From: Osedax fenrisi
Taxonomy: Eukaryota; Annelida; Polychaeta; Sabellida; Siboglinidae
Direction: 5' to 3'
Assembly (NCBI GenBank): GCA_964019155.1
Contig: OZ025240.1
Location: 95,306,186-95,370,185 of the forward strand
Length of the DNA: 64,000 bases
Made by a program: the position numbers and the translations under genes. Of the stretch, positions 51,289 to 63,734 are shown in pieces. The notes under the pieces were generated by a model, which saw only the letters and a program-made list of their open reading frames with translations, made no database searches and was not told where the DNA came from. Each line of letters begins with the position of its first letter. The stretch's first letter is position 1.

Positions 51289-51584
51289 GTTAGCATTATT
51301 CATTATCATTATATCACTATATCACACTAATTATGTAGGTTTATAATTCATTTGTGAGACACTCGTAGTTAAGTTTGACTGGCGTACACCATTTTGAAGA
51401 TAAATAATTAATTTTGCATTTTTTATAAAATAATGTGTTTGATAAAAAACGAAAAGAGCGAAACGCCGAAACTTAATTTTATTTCATATAATGTTAAAAC
51501 TAGAACCACTTATATTCAATATATTATATATTATATATATATATATATATCAAACATTTACGTAACCCTTGACTCCTAACGCAG

Positions 51585-51809
51585 ACGTTCATATTCGCGA
51601 ACATGGCCACCTCATCGCTGATGGACGAGTTCTTCCCTCACCCCCTCGAATACCACCCCGAGAGGTGGCTAAGGAACCCCGCCAGTCGGCGCCACTGTTC
51701 CTACGCTACGGACAGCGGCGGTCATCTGTCTCTTCCGTTCGGACACGGACTGCGCGCCTGCCCCGGTAAGAGGTTCTCCGAGCAGACTATCTTCCTGGTT
51801 GTTACTATG
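51585..51809 (+). CDS. P450 exon i: PERW and haem-binding Cys
   Basis: 225 bases, phase 0 to 0, acceptor cctaacgcag. It encodes FFPHPLEYHPERWLR and LPFGHGLRACPGKRF; the Cys of ACPG is the haem thiolate ligand. The donor after ACTATG (gttact) was chosen because the spliced product FLVVTM-ILQNFRLEY has exactly the family spacing. The donor region is then tandemly repeated, so alternative donors exist. Confidence 0.85.
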
Positions 51810-52075
51810 GTTACTATGATGTTACTATGGTTACTATGGTTGCTATGGTCAGTGTGTGAGACATTATGTGTATGTGTACTTCCTGGTGATTACTATGGTC
51901 AGTATGAGTACTATAGTCAGTGTGTGTGAGACTGTATGTGTATGTGTGTACTTCCTGGTGGTTGCTATGGTTACTATGGTCAGTGTGTGAGACTGTGTGT
52001 GTATGTATGTACTTCCTGGTGGTTACTATGGTCAGTGTAACAGACTTTATGTGTATGTATGTATATATATATAAA
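51788..52075. repeat. Minisatellite seeded by the exon i donor, ~60-70 bp units
   Basis: Four or more irregular units with CTTCCTGGTGGTTACTATGG, TCAGTGTGTGAGAC and TGTATGTGTATGTGT. The first part of each unit copies the last 20 bases of P450 exon i together with its GT donor. Confidence 0.85.
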
Positions 52076-52085
52076 TATATATATA

Positions 52086-55000
52086 CAGGCCCGTAGCCAG
52101 AAATGTATACCAGGGGGGGCAAAGCCCCACAAAATATGAAGACTAAAGTGTAATGAATATAAACTAGTGTACTAGTTATAGTATCATTACTAGTAATTTA
52201 CTAGTATACTCTATTACTTATATTGACGAACAATGTGAATTAAACAGGGTATAAATAAACAATACATAATAATACACTATGTGTATATATATATACACTA
52301 TATAAAAATAACTTTATATATATATAATAAAATATAAAAAGCAGTAGGATCAGGTTAACAGGCAAGGTATACAATAATAACATCAGTAGATAAGTCTACT
52401 AAATACTAGCGAGTGAATTAAACATTTAGTCATGGCAAGGGTAAGCTTAAAACGATATTTTCTAATATTATGTAGAAAATAGTTAGTAGTGCATCATATT
52501 ATTAATGTTTGGAGATTAGTCTAGGTGAGAGGTTATAGTGAAACCAAATATAGTTATATATTAAGAAGTTGGAAGAAATAGTAGAAAAGGATGTGTGATA
52601 AATAGAGGAGAACTGGGTCTTGTCAATATGATAGTATTAGTTTTAGTAATATGTAAGGATATTTAGTTATTAGAGAACCAATGAGCGTGATCAGTAATAC
52701 AATTAAACATCGACATTTGAATCAGACCAGAATCACTAGAACAAGGAAATGGATATATATCTGAAGATCATCAGCATAAATATGATAGTTAATATTGGGA
52801 TATTTGATTAAAAAAATTGATTTTATAGGAATAATATAAATTATGAAAAATATAGGTCCAAGGACAGAGCCTTGTGGAACACCATCTATGTTGAAATAAG
52901 GAGGAGACAACGATGAGTTAATCTTCACCGAAGATGTTCGAGATGAAACAAAGTACATAAACCAGTGGATTTGACCATGTATACTAATTTCATTAAGTCC
53001 AATAGAAAGAATATTGTAATCGATAGTATCAAAAGCACTAGATAAGTTTAGTAGTACGAGATAGCATGGGGCTTTATTATCAAGATATATGAAAATATCA
53101 TTAATGATATAAGTAAGGGCAATTTCAGTACTATGATGAGGAAGATACGCACTTTGATATTTTTTAACAATATCAATGGGCATAATGAAATTAATAAGTT
53201 GAGTAGACATAACTCGTTCTGACGTATTAGCTATTGATGATAGTTGGGATATCGGACGATAACTTATATTGGACGATATATTAGATTGGTCAAGAGTATT
53301 TTTTTTTAAATCGGAATAATCTATGAACATTTCATTGGGTGTGGAATAATAGATGATATAAGATACCTATGAATGATTTCACCGATAAGTCTAATAAAAT
53401 ATGGTGATATTGATGAAGTAGATTGAGTGGAATAGGATTAAGGGGAATTGGTTTTCAAGTATGTCATAAAAGAGAGTGCAATGGCATGTGTGGGAAGCGA
53501 AACACATGAATTTGAATGTGATTATGAGTGGATGTTAAATTGAGATTGAGTCGTGCTGAGTTGAAGTTTGGAAGTACATTGATAATGCTAGAAATTTTGT
53601 GTTGGAATAAATTGGAAAACAATGAATAAATAGCTAAATCAGGTTAGGCAGGAAGACATTTAGTCTGGGTTTTACCTACTAAGGTGAAAGATAATTGTTA
53701 AGCTTACTTGGAATATATTCCATAACTACCGAGCATATCGGTGTAATATGATAATTTGGTAGAGAGAAGTTTTTTCTTGTAAAGCGATAGAAAACTTTAA
53801 ATGAAATAAGATCAGATTCAAGTTTAGAGGATGAATATTTACGTTGTAGTCTATGAAGTAGTTTCCTCGGGTTAACAAGCTCAATATTAAACCAGGGAAA
53901 CTTATAATAAGTTCGGCTGATAAGAGTAATGGAGGGTACTAAAATATCAAGCGAATAATGTAATGCCAAATTAAAATAATCAAAAAGTGTAGGAAAATCA
54001 GAAGATATACTGTTGCTAAGTTGATTGAATAGAGAGTTTACATTGGTTTATTAATAGAGAAGATTTTCTGAAACGATCTAGAAAGTCGATTAATTTGTAT
54101 CACCGGCAAGTTAAAATCAAATAATATGGTAAAGTGATCAAATATTAGAGAACTTTGAGTGGGATATTAAATTAAATTAGAATCAGCTAAATATAAAAAA
54201 AATCAATATTATTAATATTAGTGTTAGTATTAAATAAAACATGTTGCGTTAGTGAATACTCAAATATAAGTTTATTCAGAGATAAGGAAGCATGATTTTC
54301 ATTATTTATTTGAATATTAAAATCACATAGAATAACCGTGTTAACTGATGTGAAAGATTCTAAAATAGAAGATAGGTCAGCTAATAAACTCCATAGGCTA
54401 GATGAAGGTTGACGGTAGATAAGTATACTTATAATGGTAAATAATGAAGGAAACTGAATATTACGGATCAGAATTGCACATGGAGAGAAACATGGGGTAG
54501 ATGACAAAGTAAGCTTAAGTTCCGATGAGAATAACAGAGCTAGGAAGCCACAACGATGTGATGTAGACCTATTAACAAGCAATACTTAATAGTTAATGAA
54601 GTATCAGTAATGAAAGATATAGAACAATTAGAATCAATAATTAATTATGTAATCAAATCAACTTTATTTCGTACTGATCTAGAATTGAGGAGTTTAAAAG
54701 AATACTTTTTAGGACAGTGCACTGGTAGTCAATCAACAGTTGGATCTTTTTTACGCGATTCATATAATGAATCACATGATTGGGACCATTTATCAAACTA
54801 TTTTCTTTTTCCAATGCAGAATAGCAATTGTAGTAACCACTTAGGTTGTTTTCACCTACTGTGAAAGTACTATAATCTACAAATGGATATATATTTGCTT
54901 TATTTTGTATATATATATACATATTATCACTACATATTTTTATTTTATTTCCAAACGATGGTCTACCATGGTAAGTGCACTTGTACGTTTAAGACAAACA

Positions 55001-55506
55001 TTTCCGAGATCAGATGGACGATAATTACAATTATTTTGTCATATTTTGTAGTGCTATTGTTTGGGATTGGGGTTGGTTTGATATTTGATTCTGTTACTGC
55101 TATTCTGTGATCTATTAATTTGTCTGCTCCTATTTTAGTTATAAAACCAAATAAAACCTAGTTGTTTGTTGTTTGCTCATAATAGGTAAACTATAGTTAG
55201 TTAATTACAAATTTTAATATTTACCATAATTTTAGAAAATATTATATAAAACCATAAAGACTGAATTGGATCCTCACTATTATGTCATCACTATAATAAG
55301 ACTAAAATACATACATTCTCATAAATAAATATTATATAAATAAAATTATAAAATAAAAATTTAATTATAATTGAATATCTAGTAAATACTATATGCAAAA
55401 AACTTAATTCGAAACAAATTTTAGGGGCCTAGTTTATTTCAGGGGGGCCTAGCCGATCTCAGGGGGCCTTGTCCCTGCAGGCCCCCCCCCCGTGGCTACG
55501 GGCCTG
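52086..55506. mobile_element. hAT-like element with CAGGCCCGTAGCCA inverted ends
   Basis: 14 bp perfect terminal inverted repeats: CAGGCCCGTAGCCA at 52,086-52,099 and its reverse complement at 55,493-55,506, with GC-rich subterminal GGGGGGC runs. The CAGG tip and flanking TATATATA / TATATACA would fit an 8 bp target duplication, as in hAT elements, but the site is a TA tract. No transposase was recognised; a LINE occupies the centre. It lies in the last P450 intron. Confidence 0.75.
52440..54605 (-). mobile_element. CR1/L2-like LINE nested inside the hAT-like element
   Basis: Minus strand: endonuclease end (54,187-54,582, with TVILCDFNIQINNEN), a linker (53,679-53,969), then RT: YRPISQLSSIANTSERVMS, YQSAYLPHHSTEIALTYI, LVLLNLSSAFDTIDYNIL, GVPQGSVLGPIFFIIY and YHIYADDLQIY (52,722-53,330). 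Frameshifts and stops make it inactive. The 3' end lies near 52,440; the exact border was not seen. Confidence 0.75.
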
Positions 55507-56013
55507 TATATACATATATTTTTATGAAAAAAAAATGTTTATAAAAAAAAACATATATATTGAAATATAAATTATACATTTCTCTCACAAAAATTTGTAT
55601 CAACAGGTTTTGTTTATTTAATTTGTATTATATAAAAAAAAAGATGTAATAATCTAATTAATTCCACTTATTATCTGATATATTATTAATTATATTTGTA
55701 TTCATAACACTTATAGTTCTACATATATTTTATTTGTTGGCATATCTTAGTCTCATATTATGATCATTTATAAATATTTATATAACTAGTAGATGCACGT
55801 TACTACCAATAATATGTAAACTCTTGTTAACTATTGATATATATATATATAGGAATATAAAATGTTAAGTTTAATTATTCATAATTTTTTTAATTTTAAT
55901 TTTTAATTTTAATTCTTGATTATATTTATATTCACTTTGTTAAGCTGATAACGTATTACTAATAAAGAAGCGAATTCGCATCATTCACTAATGCGCTACC
56001 TATCTTCGATTAG

Positions 56014-56148
56014 ATTCTACAGAACTTCCGGTTGGAGTACAAGGGTCAAGGTCGTATGGGTACCGTACACATGCCTTTCACCCAACCAGACAGACCGCTA
56101 GCCATCAGCTTCATTGACCGCGAGTCATCTGACCAGCCATCTAAGTGA
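56014..56148 (+). CDS. P450 exon j: C-terminus
   Basis: 135 bases, phase 0, after acceptor cttcgattag, ending with TGA at 56,146-56,148. It encodes ILQNFRLEYKGQGRMGTVHM and PDRPLAISFIDRE, the standard i.~nf.leyh......~p..Pl...f.dR end. The last six codons and the stop form the first unit of the minisatellite that follows. Confidence 0.88.
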   Translation: MLQNFRLEYKGQGRMGTVHMPFTQPDRPLAISFIDRESSDQPSK

Positions 56149-56695
56149 CCTCGACACCTGACCAGTGGTCTAAGTGACCTCATCACCTGACCAGCCGTAT
56201 AAGTGACCTTGTCACATGACCAGCCATCTAAGTGACCTCGACACCTGACCAGCCATATAAGTGACCTTGTCACATGACCAGCCATCTAAGTGACCTCGAC
56301 ACCTGACCAGTGGTCTAAGTGACCTAGTCACATGACCAACAATATAAGTGACCTAGTCACGTGACCAACCATATAAGTGACATTGTCACATTACCAACCA
56401 TCTAAGTGACCTCGTCACATGACCAGCCATGTAAGTGACCTTGTCACATGGCAAGCCATCTAAGTGACCTTGTCACATGACCAATCATCTAAGTGACCTT
56501 GTCACATGACCAATCATCTAAGTGACATTGTCACAGGACCAACCATCTAAATGACCTTGTCACATGACCAATCATCTAAGTGACCTCGTCACCTGACCAA
56601 CAGTCTAAGTTACCGCGAGTCAGCTGACCAGCCATCTAAGTGACCTCATCACGTGACCAGTCATCTAAGTGACCTCGTCACGTGAACAATATGAC
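56131..56695. repeat. 29 bp minisatellite x~19 starting at the P450 stop codon
   Basis: Units of GACCAGCCATCTAAGTGACC plus TCGTCACAT, with variation mainly in the middle. Each unit contains GTGACCTCGTCAC, an imperfect palindrome. The first unit supplies the last P450 codons and TGA, so the array occupies the start of the 3' UTR. Confidence 0.95.
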
Positions 56696-56699
56696 ACGG

Positions 56700-57050
56700 A
56701 TGCGTATAGTATTTCAATAATTCTATTACAATTCTATAATTGTAGTTATTTTTAATATTCATATATGTATTATCTATTCTTATTTTTTACATTTACCAAT
56801 CTCTTATTATTTTACACTTTCATATTATGTTATTATTTTATGTTATTATCACTTATTTATTTCTGTATTATTATGTTATTTTAAAACATAAATGAGAACT
56901 TTCATTGTTAGTTTTCTTTATAAATATACCTATATATATATATATATATATATATATTTTTATACCTCTACTATAGTAAATTATAACAATATATTAACGA
57001 CTTATTTATAATTAAAATATTTTATATATATATATATATATAATTGTATA

Positions 57051-57114
<64 letters not shown>

Positions 57115-57840
57115 GTACACATATCGTACGACGTGCAGTATATACAGTGTACGTTATATTATAATGAGTGCATTCGCCTTCACAGTATTAATAACAAATA
57201 AATGTTAATACACTATATATAGTTTTGTTTAGTGCTTATTTATTATAAAAGAAAACCTTATATACATAGCTATACAAATTAGTTATATATTTAACTATAT
57301 AATACATTAAAATGATAAGTTAATCAATAGTATGTATGCATTATATATGTATACATTATAAACAATTAAAAAGTACGATTATTTCACACCATTAAATATC
57401 TGTAATACTTTTAATTTTGTAATATATCATATTAATATACTATTGATTATATTATTTAATATGTTAATGATATATTTTAATATATATATTACAAAGAAAA
57501 TATGTTAAAAATTAAATGAACATAAGAACATAATAAAGGACATTCAATAAAGGATAAAATGATGTATATAAGGCATATTTTATTATTACAAAAATTATTG
57601 CTACCTTTGACTGCATACTGATCCATGAATACATATTTATATTTATATATTAATTCGTTTAAATAAAAATCATAATATAATGAAATATACATATATGTAT
57701 ACACATTATAATATATAAAATAATGATATTTCTATTAGAACCACATTTATAAATAAGTTGGTATTTGTATCACAATATTTATATAGAAATACAAAATTAA
57801 AAATATGAATTCATTTGTTATTACAAATAAATATTTATAT
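56700..57840. other. AT-rich intergenic sequence
   Basis: Only (TA)n tracts (about 56,934-56,957 and 57,021-57,110) and AT-rich sequence; no gene or element recognised. Confidence 0.5.
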
Positions 57841-57843
57841 ATG

Positions 57844-58675
57844 TAGGGGAAAATCTCCGATTATTAGTCAAATGATTATTTGTAATAACTTATTCAATAT
57901 TAAATATATATTTATTTGAAATTTTGTAATTAGGGTAATATTATAGCAATGAATAATGTAGCTATTTTAAATTTTTACTAATTTTAAATTATTTTTCATA
58001 TAATTATATTTACAAGAATAAACAGGAAGGTCGGTAATCTGATACATGTGCCTAATACCGACACCCTACTCCTATTACCTACCCCCTAAAATAATCATTG
58101 TATAAATAATTGTAGTATTATAATATCCAATACAAATAGTAGATATACATAAATATAATTAATTATAACATGCATGCAATTATTTTTTTATTGAATTTAT
58201 GTTTTAATAGTAATATTTAATTTAAATTTAAATTTTATAGTAATTATGTTAAAATATATTTTAACATAATTTAACATAATTTCATTTAGGCATAATTTCA
58301 TTTCCTAACATGAATCCTAAATCTATATCAATGATACATAAACAAATTACGACATATTTTAAAGTAAAATATGGTTCTATTTTTATTGGATAAATCACAT
58401 GGGGCTGATATTAGGGTAATTTAGGGGGTCAGTAATAGGAAAATAATATGGGTTGCTATAACATTTTATTGATCTACAATAATATGAACGAAATTAAGTT
58501 TTATTTTAATTAATAAAGTATTTATAATGATTTAAAAAAAGTTATTATTCAAATATTTAAAAAGTAAAAACAGAATATTACATTTTATCAAATAACAATT
58601 GTAGGACAATAACATATGAAAACAAAATACTTTTTCATATTTATCATTAAATTACTAACAGTTCATGTATAGGTG

Positions 58676-58713
<38 letters not shown>

Positions 58714-58808
58714 CCTATATATATATATATATATATATATATACTTTTTTAATATCTCTTGTAGTTACTAAGATACGAGAGGGTTCGGTAATCGGAGACT
58801 TTCCCCTA
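57844..58808. mobile_element. TA-GGGGAAAATCTCCGATTA inverted-repeat element, ~965 bp
   Basis: The left tip TAGGGGAAAATCTCCGATTA pairs with TAATCGGAGACTTTCCCCTA at the right, with TA borders. Internal subterminal copies include GGTCGGTAATCTGATAC (about 58,029) and GGGGGTCAGTAATAGG (about 58,426). No ORF. A reversed, truncated copy lies at 21.9-22.2 kb. Confidence 0.8.
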
Positions 58809-59189
58809 ATAAAACTGAAATATATCTATTTCGAAGTACAAAAAGTAAAAAATGCAGAGATAGCGAGAAAATGTCTTTCCTCGGAATAGATAACATAACA
58901 TATATGTTAATGTACTAATAAGGCAATACCGCAGCTATTGGCGATTAATAATCAACAGTTTTTATTGATAACAAATTAACAAACACAATCACATAACCTA
59001 CACCACTGTATTTATATATATATACTAATGCATAAACATAAATAACACACAAGCAAACTCACATTTATTTACACTAAACAAAATAATCAATAATAAGCAT
59101 TCAATATTACTATCAGTAGGTAATATTATATATTTTAATATTTGTTAAACCTTTTCCCGATACATTACCGTAATATCATTAACTCTACA

Positions 59190-59990
59190 TTAATCGAGTG
59201 TGTAAACTTCAGAAAGACTGACAAACAGTATGGCACCTCTACAATAAACTGCTAAGTAATGCCTCAAATATTACTGTAAATATTACTTATTTCAACTTCT
59301 GATACTTATTTTCCAAACTTTAATCCAAACAAAATGATTATTTCTCTCTCAATTCTACCAAAAACCTAGAATTCATATTTGATGACAGATTATTCTTTAA
59401 GAATAACATATCCATTACAAAATCACCTATCTTTATCTATTTACAATTAAAATAATACAGACCTCACTTTTCTCAAACTTTATGAAAACTCTAATAAATG
59501 CTCTTGTACTCTCCTGACTTAACTACTGTTCTTACTTACTGAATCTACTTCTTACTAAACCTACTGCTACTAAAGCGGATTATCCACTACTAAATAAGTA
59601 CTACCTATTGAATAGAATGACTGGTCCACTTAACTACAATATCTCATCAATCATCTCGTATACGTGGCTATATATCAAATATATGTGGCTACATTTCTCC
59701 CTCAGGTGTAAACTACACGCTCTCTATATAATCCATATATCCATGTAATTCTCTCCTAGCTATATCTCATATCTAATAATTGACCTTAGCTTAGTTACCA
59801 AACTGCTCCCTCCTTTTACACAGTAACTCTAGTAAAATTTGCTTACTAGATATTTTAGAAATTCTGGTCCCACTCTCTGGAATTTACTCCCTACTACCAT
59901 CTGATATATTATATCCCATAACAGATGAATAATATTACTTCTTATTTTCTCTTTTATATATAATCATTAAATAAATCAACTTATTATTTT
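59190..59990 (+). mobile_element. 3' part of a CR1/L2-like LINE, degenerate
   Basis: The plus strand gives KNLEFIFDDRLFFKNNISI (about 59,360), ALVLS.LNYCSYLL (about 59,500) and RNSGPTLWNLLPTTI (about 59,855), matching the lGv.fDs.lsf...i, LvlSrLdYcNsLl and P..WNsLP blocks of CR1/L2 RT proteins. Many stops. Confidence 0.6.
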
Positions 59991-60262
59991 TGTATGCGGT
60001 ATTTTATTGTTATTTATAACGTATTAGTATTATCTTATTATGTTGTATTATCGCACGATTGAATGTCCTACATTATCCTACATTATTGCATAATAAACCA
60101 TGTATCATCATCATACTGTATGTATAAACATAGATTTGTATTTTAATAAATATGAACTATATATATATATATCTTTATATATAAAATATCTTATAATTTA
60201 AATAATAATAATTTTACAAAATATGTTAGACTATTTGCGAATGCAGTTTATCTTCATCTTAG

Positions 60263-63200
60263 TAGGGTGAGGTAACCGAATACGGATAGTACACGAATAC
60301 TGAGACTCTCAGTAAACCATAAATCCTACAAAAAAATGTTTAATGAATAAAATATTCATAAATACATATATAGTCTAAAAAAGTATTTTTTATTTTGTTA
60401 ATATTCAAAATATTGCTGATATATCCAATTAACTGATTTTTTTTATTTCGTTTTTAAATTTATGAATAACATATTTCAACTTAAAACCTTCTCAAGAATA
60501 TACAAATGTATCGATATAAAATATAATACTATATTATTATAAAATAAAGCATTCTAAAAATTATATATATAATTTCTATATTTGTTATCAAATATTCATT
60601 AAGCATATATCTAGAGATCATATAAGTTCCTAAGACGGACACTCTAGATGTCTTAACACGGACACCCTATAACCAATCAGCGCGCAGCGTATGAACAATT
60701 CTGATAATCATAAAAATCGCGTGCGTTATAATATTAATACAACAAGTAAAGCTAAATCTAACATTTTTATTATTTAGCATTAATTAAAAAATAATAAAAA
60801 TCAATAAATTATTAATCAATTAAATTAAAATACATTTTTCATAAAATTAATTATAAATAATATAATTGTTATTTGTCTGATTAAGTCATCAATAATATAT
60901 AGTGTATAGTGCCACCTAAAAAGGACTTCCTAGTAATACTTGGCGATTGGAATGCAAAATCTGGAACTGATGCACATACTATATGGCCTAACTCTATTGG
61001 TCGCTTCGGCCACGGTTCTACAAACTCTCGTGGTGAAAGATTATTGGAGTTTGCTGAAAAACATAAGTTTGTTCTCGCTAATAAACTTTATAATCACAAA
61101 AACTCTAGAAGAACTACGTGGCACGCTCCGAATGGAAGAACAGATAACCAAATTGATTACATATTGACGCCTCCGAGATTTAAGTCGAGTATAATTACTA
61201 CAAGTACAAGAACATATCCTGGTGCCGATATTGGCCGTGACCACGACTTAGTATTATGTAATCTCAAACTGAAATTGTGTATAAGGAAAAGAGCAATCAC
61301 GAACAGGATAAGATTTGACCTAGATAAACTTGAAAACACAACTACTGTTAATGATTACAAAGTAAAACTTGATCTTGAGCTTTCGCAAGTGAAAATAAAT
61401 GAAAATGATATTACTGAAACTTGCAACATGGTTGAAAAAGCTATCTTACTAACAGCGGAAAAAACTATTGGAAAATATAGGAAAAAGAAACAACCGTGGA
61501 TAACACACAATATCCTTGACTTATGTGATGATAGACGTAAACTCAAAGCGCTAACAAAAGTAAAACCAGTAAAACCAGAATTGAAAGACAAGTACAGACA
61601 GATACATATCAGAATTCGTAATTTTAAGGAAGCAAAATAAACATGGATTCAATCCCAATGTACTAGTATAAATAAAGACATGGCAAAGGGAAGAGTTAAC
61701 AAAAAAGCTTATCAAACATTGAAAATACTCACAAAGACAACCAGACGTAAAACAATGATCATCTTAGATAAAGATAATAAGCCCGTCACTGAAAATATAG
61801 AATTGATAAAAACATGGACTGAATATTGTAAAGATTTATATAATTTTAAAATTAAACCAGACAATAATCTACTAAAACCGAATATAATGAACAACAATGA
61901 AGAATCACTCCCAATACTTGAATCTGAAGTCCGTAATGCAATTCGGACTCTTAAGAATGGGAAATCGCCAGGTTCTGATAACATTCCTGGTGAACTTCTA
62001 AAACACGGAGGTGAAAGTCTGATCAAAATATTCACCACAATATGTCAACAAATATGGAAAACAAAGAAGTGGCCAGACGGACGACCAATGGACTAAATCA
62101 CTTATAATACCAATTCCGAAAAAAGGTGACTCACGGAAATGTTCAAACTACCGCACCCTGAGCCTTATCCCGCATGCAAGCAAAACACTTCTAAGAATAA
62201 TCCTAAACCATCTAAACCCACAAGCTGAAACAATCCTAGCAGAAGAACAGGCATGCTTTAGAAAATCCCCAAGCACAATTGAACAAATCCTCAATTGCAG
62301 AATTATCATGGAAAAGCACATAGAAAACAATAAAGATGTATAGCACAACTTTATTGATTTTAAAAAGGCTTTTGACCGTGTATGGCATAAAGGTTTATGG
62401 CAAAGTATGTATAACTTCGGAATATCACAAGATATCATAGAAATAATAGAATCATTATATTCTAGCTCTACTAGTGCAGTCCTTATCAACAATGTAACCG
62501 GGAGCTTCTTCAACACAACTGTAGGAGTCAGACAGGGATGTTTACTCTCTCCAGTATTGTTCAACATCTTCCTTGAACAAATTATGATAAACACGCTCGA
62601 TGAGTATACTTCAACTATCTCGATTGGCGGTCGAAAGATCAGTAACCTTAGATTCGCAGACGATATCGACCTAATAGCAGGAAGAAATACCGAATTAAAA
62701 GACCTGACAAATCGACTAGTTGAATCTTCAAAAGCCCACGGCATGGAAATAAGCCAAGAGAAGAGCAAAATGATGATAAATTCAAAGAATAATGACAAGT
62801 GCGCTAAAATCTACATGGATGGAATACTACTCGAAGATGTAAAAATCTTCAAATATCTAGGAGCGACCCTAAAATCGGATTGAGCGTCAGGTAATGAATT
62901 ACGAATTCGCATAGCTACTGCTACATCTGCAATGATAAGATTAAACATTATATGGACCAGTAAAAATATCAGCTTTAAAATAAAATTCAATTTATACAGA
63001 TCGCTAGTTCTATCTATACTACTATACGGTTATGAAACCTGGACGCTAATGTCAAATGAAGAAAAGAGGATCTCGGCATTCGAAAACAAAGCTCATAGAA
63101 GACTTCTTGAAATCAATTATCGAAATATGAAAACTAATCAATATGTAAATGAGACAATAATAAAATTGGTAGGCAAATTCGAACCTCTGCTGACAACCAT

Positions 63201-63734
63201 CAAAAGAAGGAAAATGTCATACTATGGGCACATATGTCGCCATAATAGTTTGGCAAACACTATCATGCAAGGAAAAGTTGAAGGTGCAAGAAGCAGAGGT
63301 CGCCCAAAGAAAGACTGGATGTCAAACATCACTCTATGGACAAACAAGTCGTTAGATGCACTGTTGGAGAAGACGAGGGATAGAGACAGATGGAGAAAAG
63401 TTGTTATTGTTGCAAGCAACATGATTCCCCCTACGATGCATGCGTCACGGGATTAAAAGTAAAAGTAAGTAATATATAGTGTATCTAGTGGTATATAGGG
63501 TTCCGTATTATAATACAGTGTTTCCGACGGACATTGTCAGTATTCGGATATGTGTACCGAATACGGACACCCTTGTTATCTATGGAAATAAAAGATTAAA
63601 TAAAATTTTAAAATCACAATAATATCTATAATCATATAATATTAATATATTGTAATTTTTTAATAAAAATAATGAGTAATAAAATGTTAAAACCAGTTAT
63701 TGTTAAAGTGTCCGTATTAGGTTACTTTCGCCTA
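60263..63734. mobile_element. TA-GGGTGAGGTAACCGAATACGG element, copy 2, split by a LINE
   Basis: The left tip TAGGGTGAGGTAACCGAATA and the right tip (reversed) TAGGCGAAAGTAACCTAATA are inverted, with TA borders. Its sequence matches copy 1 (45.7 kb) on both sides of the LINE, including the CCAATCAGCGCGCAGCGTAT block at 60,671 and GAATACGGACACCC near 63,560. Without the LINE it is about 0.9 kb. Confidence 0.8.
60908..63470 (+). mobile_element. RTE-like LINE inserted with 14 bp target duplication
   Basis: Endonuclease (60,909-61,640): FLVILGDWNAKSG, TTWHAPNGRTDNQIDYILT and GRDHDLVLCNL. RT: AFDRVWHKGLW, GVRQGCLLSPVLFNIF, NLRFADDIDLIAG (62,407-62,883), then YGYETWTLMS and GRPKKDWMSN (62,932-63,456). 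Stops at 61,638 and 62,341 and a TGA at 62,881, plus a shift near 62,090, inactivate it. AATATATAGTGTAT flanks both sides (60,894-60,907 and 63,471-63,484). The 3' tail is AAAAGT repeats. The 5' end is truncated inside the endonuclease. Confidence 0.88.

Larger units (their letters stand above)
44234..56148 (+). other. Gene span: mitochondrial-clade cytochrome P450 (5' exon not found)
   Basis: Ten plus-strand exons join with matching phases into about 585 residues. Family landmarks in order: proline-rich hinge MPGPRGLPFIG, YGNIYREKLG, YPSRG, C-helix DGAEWVRQR, AIGVMCFNERLG, I-helix RTGTDS, K-helix ESFR (ExxR), HPERW, and haem-ligand FGHGLRACPG. The overall pattern (EW..R, RLGSL, YPV.GGSGRV) fits the mitochondrial clade of animal P450s, which receive electrons from adrenodoxin. 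It is longer than the usual 500-530 residues, mainly because of a Ser/Thr/Pro-rich insert in exon f. No stop or frameshift is seen in the ten exons. Subfamily and substrate cannot be assigned. Confidence 0.9.

Noticed and set aside
51814..52122. 102-residue minus-strand frame with THTDHSNHQEVH repeats
   Set aside because: Antisense of the minisatellite next to P450 exon i.
54610..55110. Two short plus-strand frames in the hAT-like element as transposase
   Set aside because: Neither shows BED finger, DDE or dimerisation motifs; one is a hydrophobic run of low complexity.
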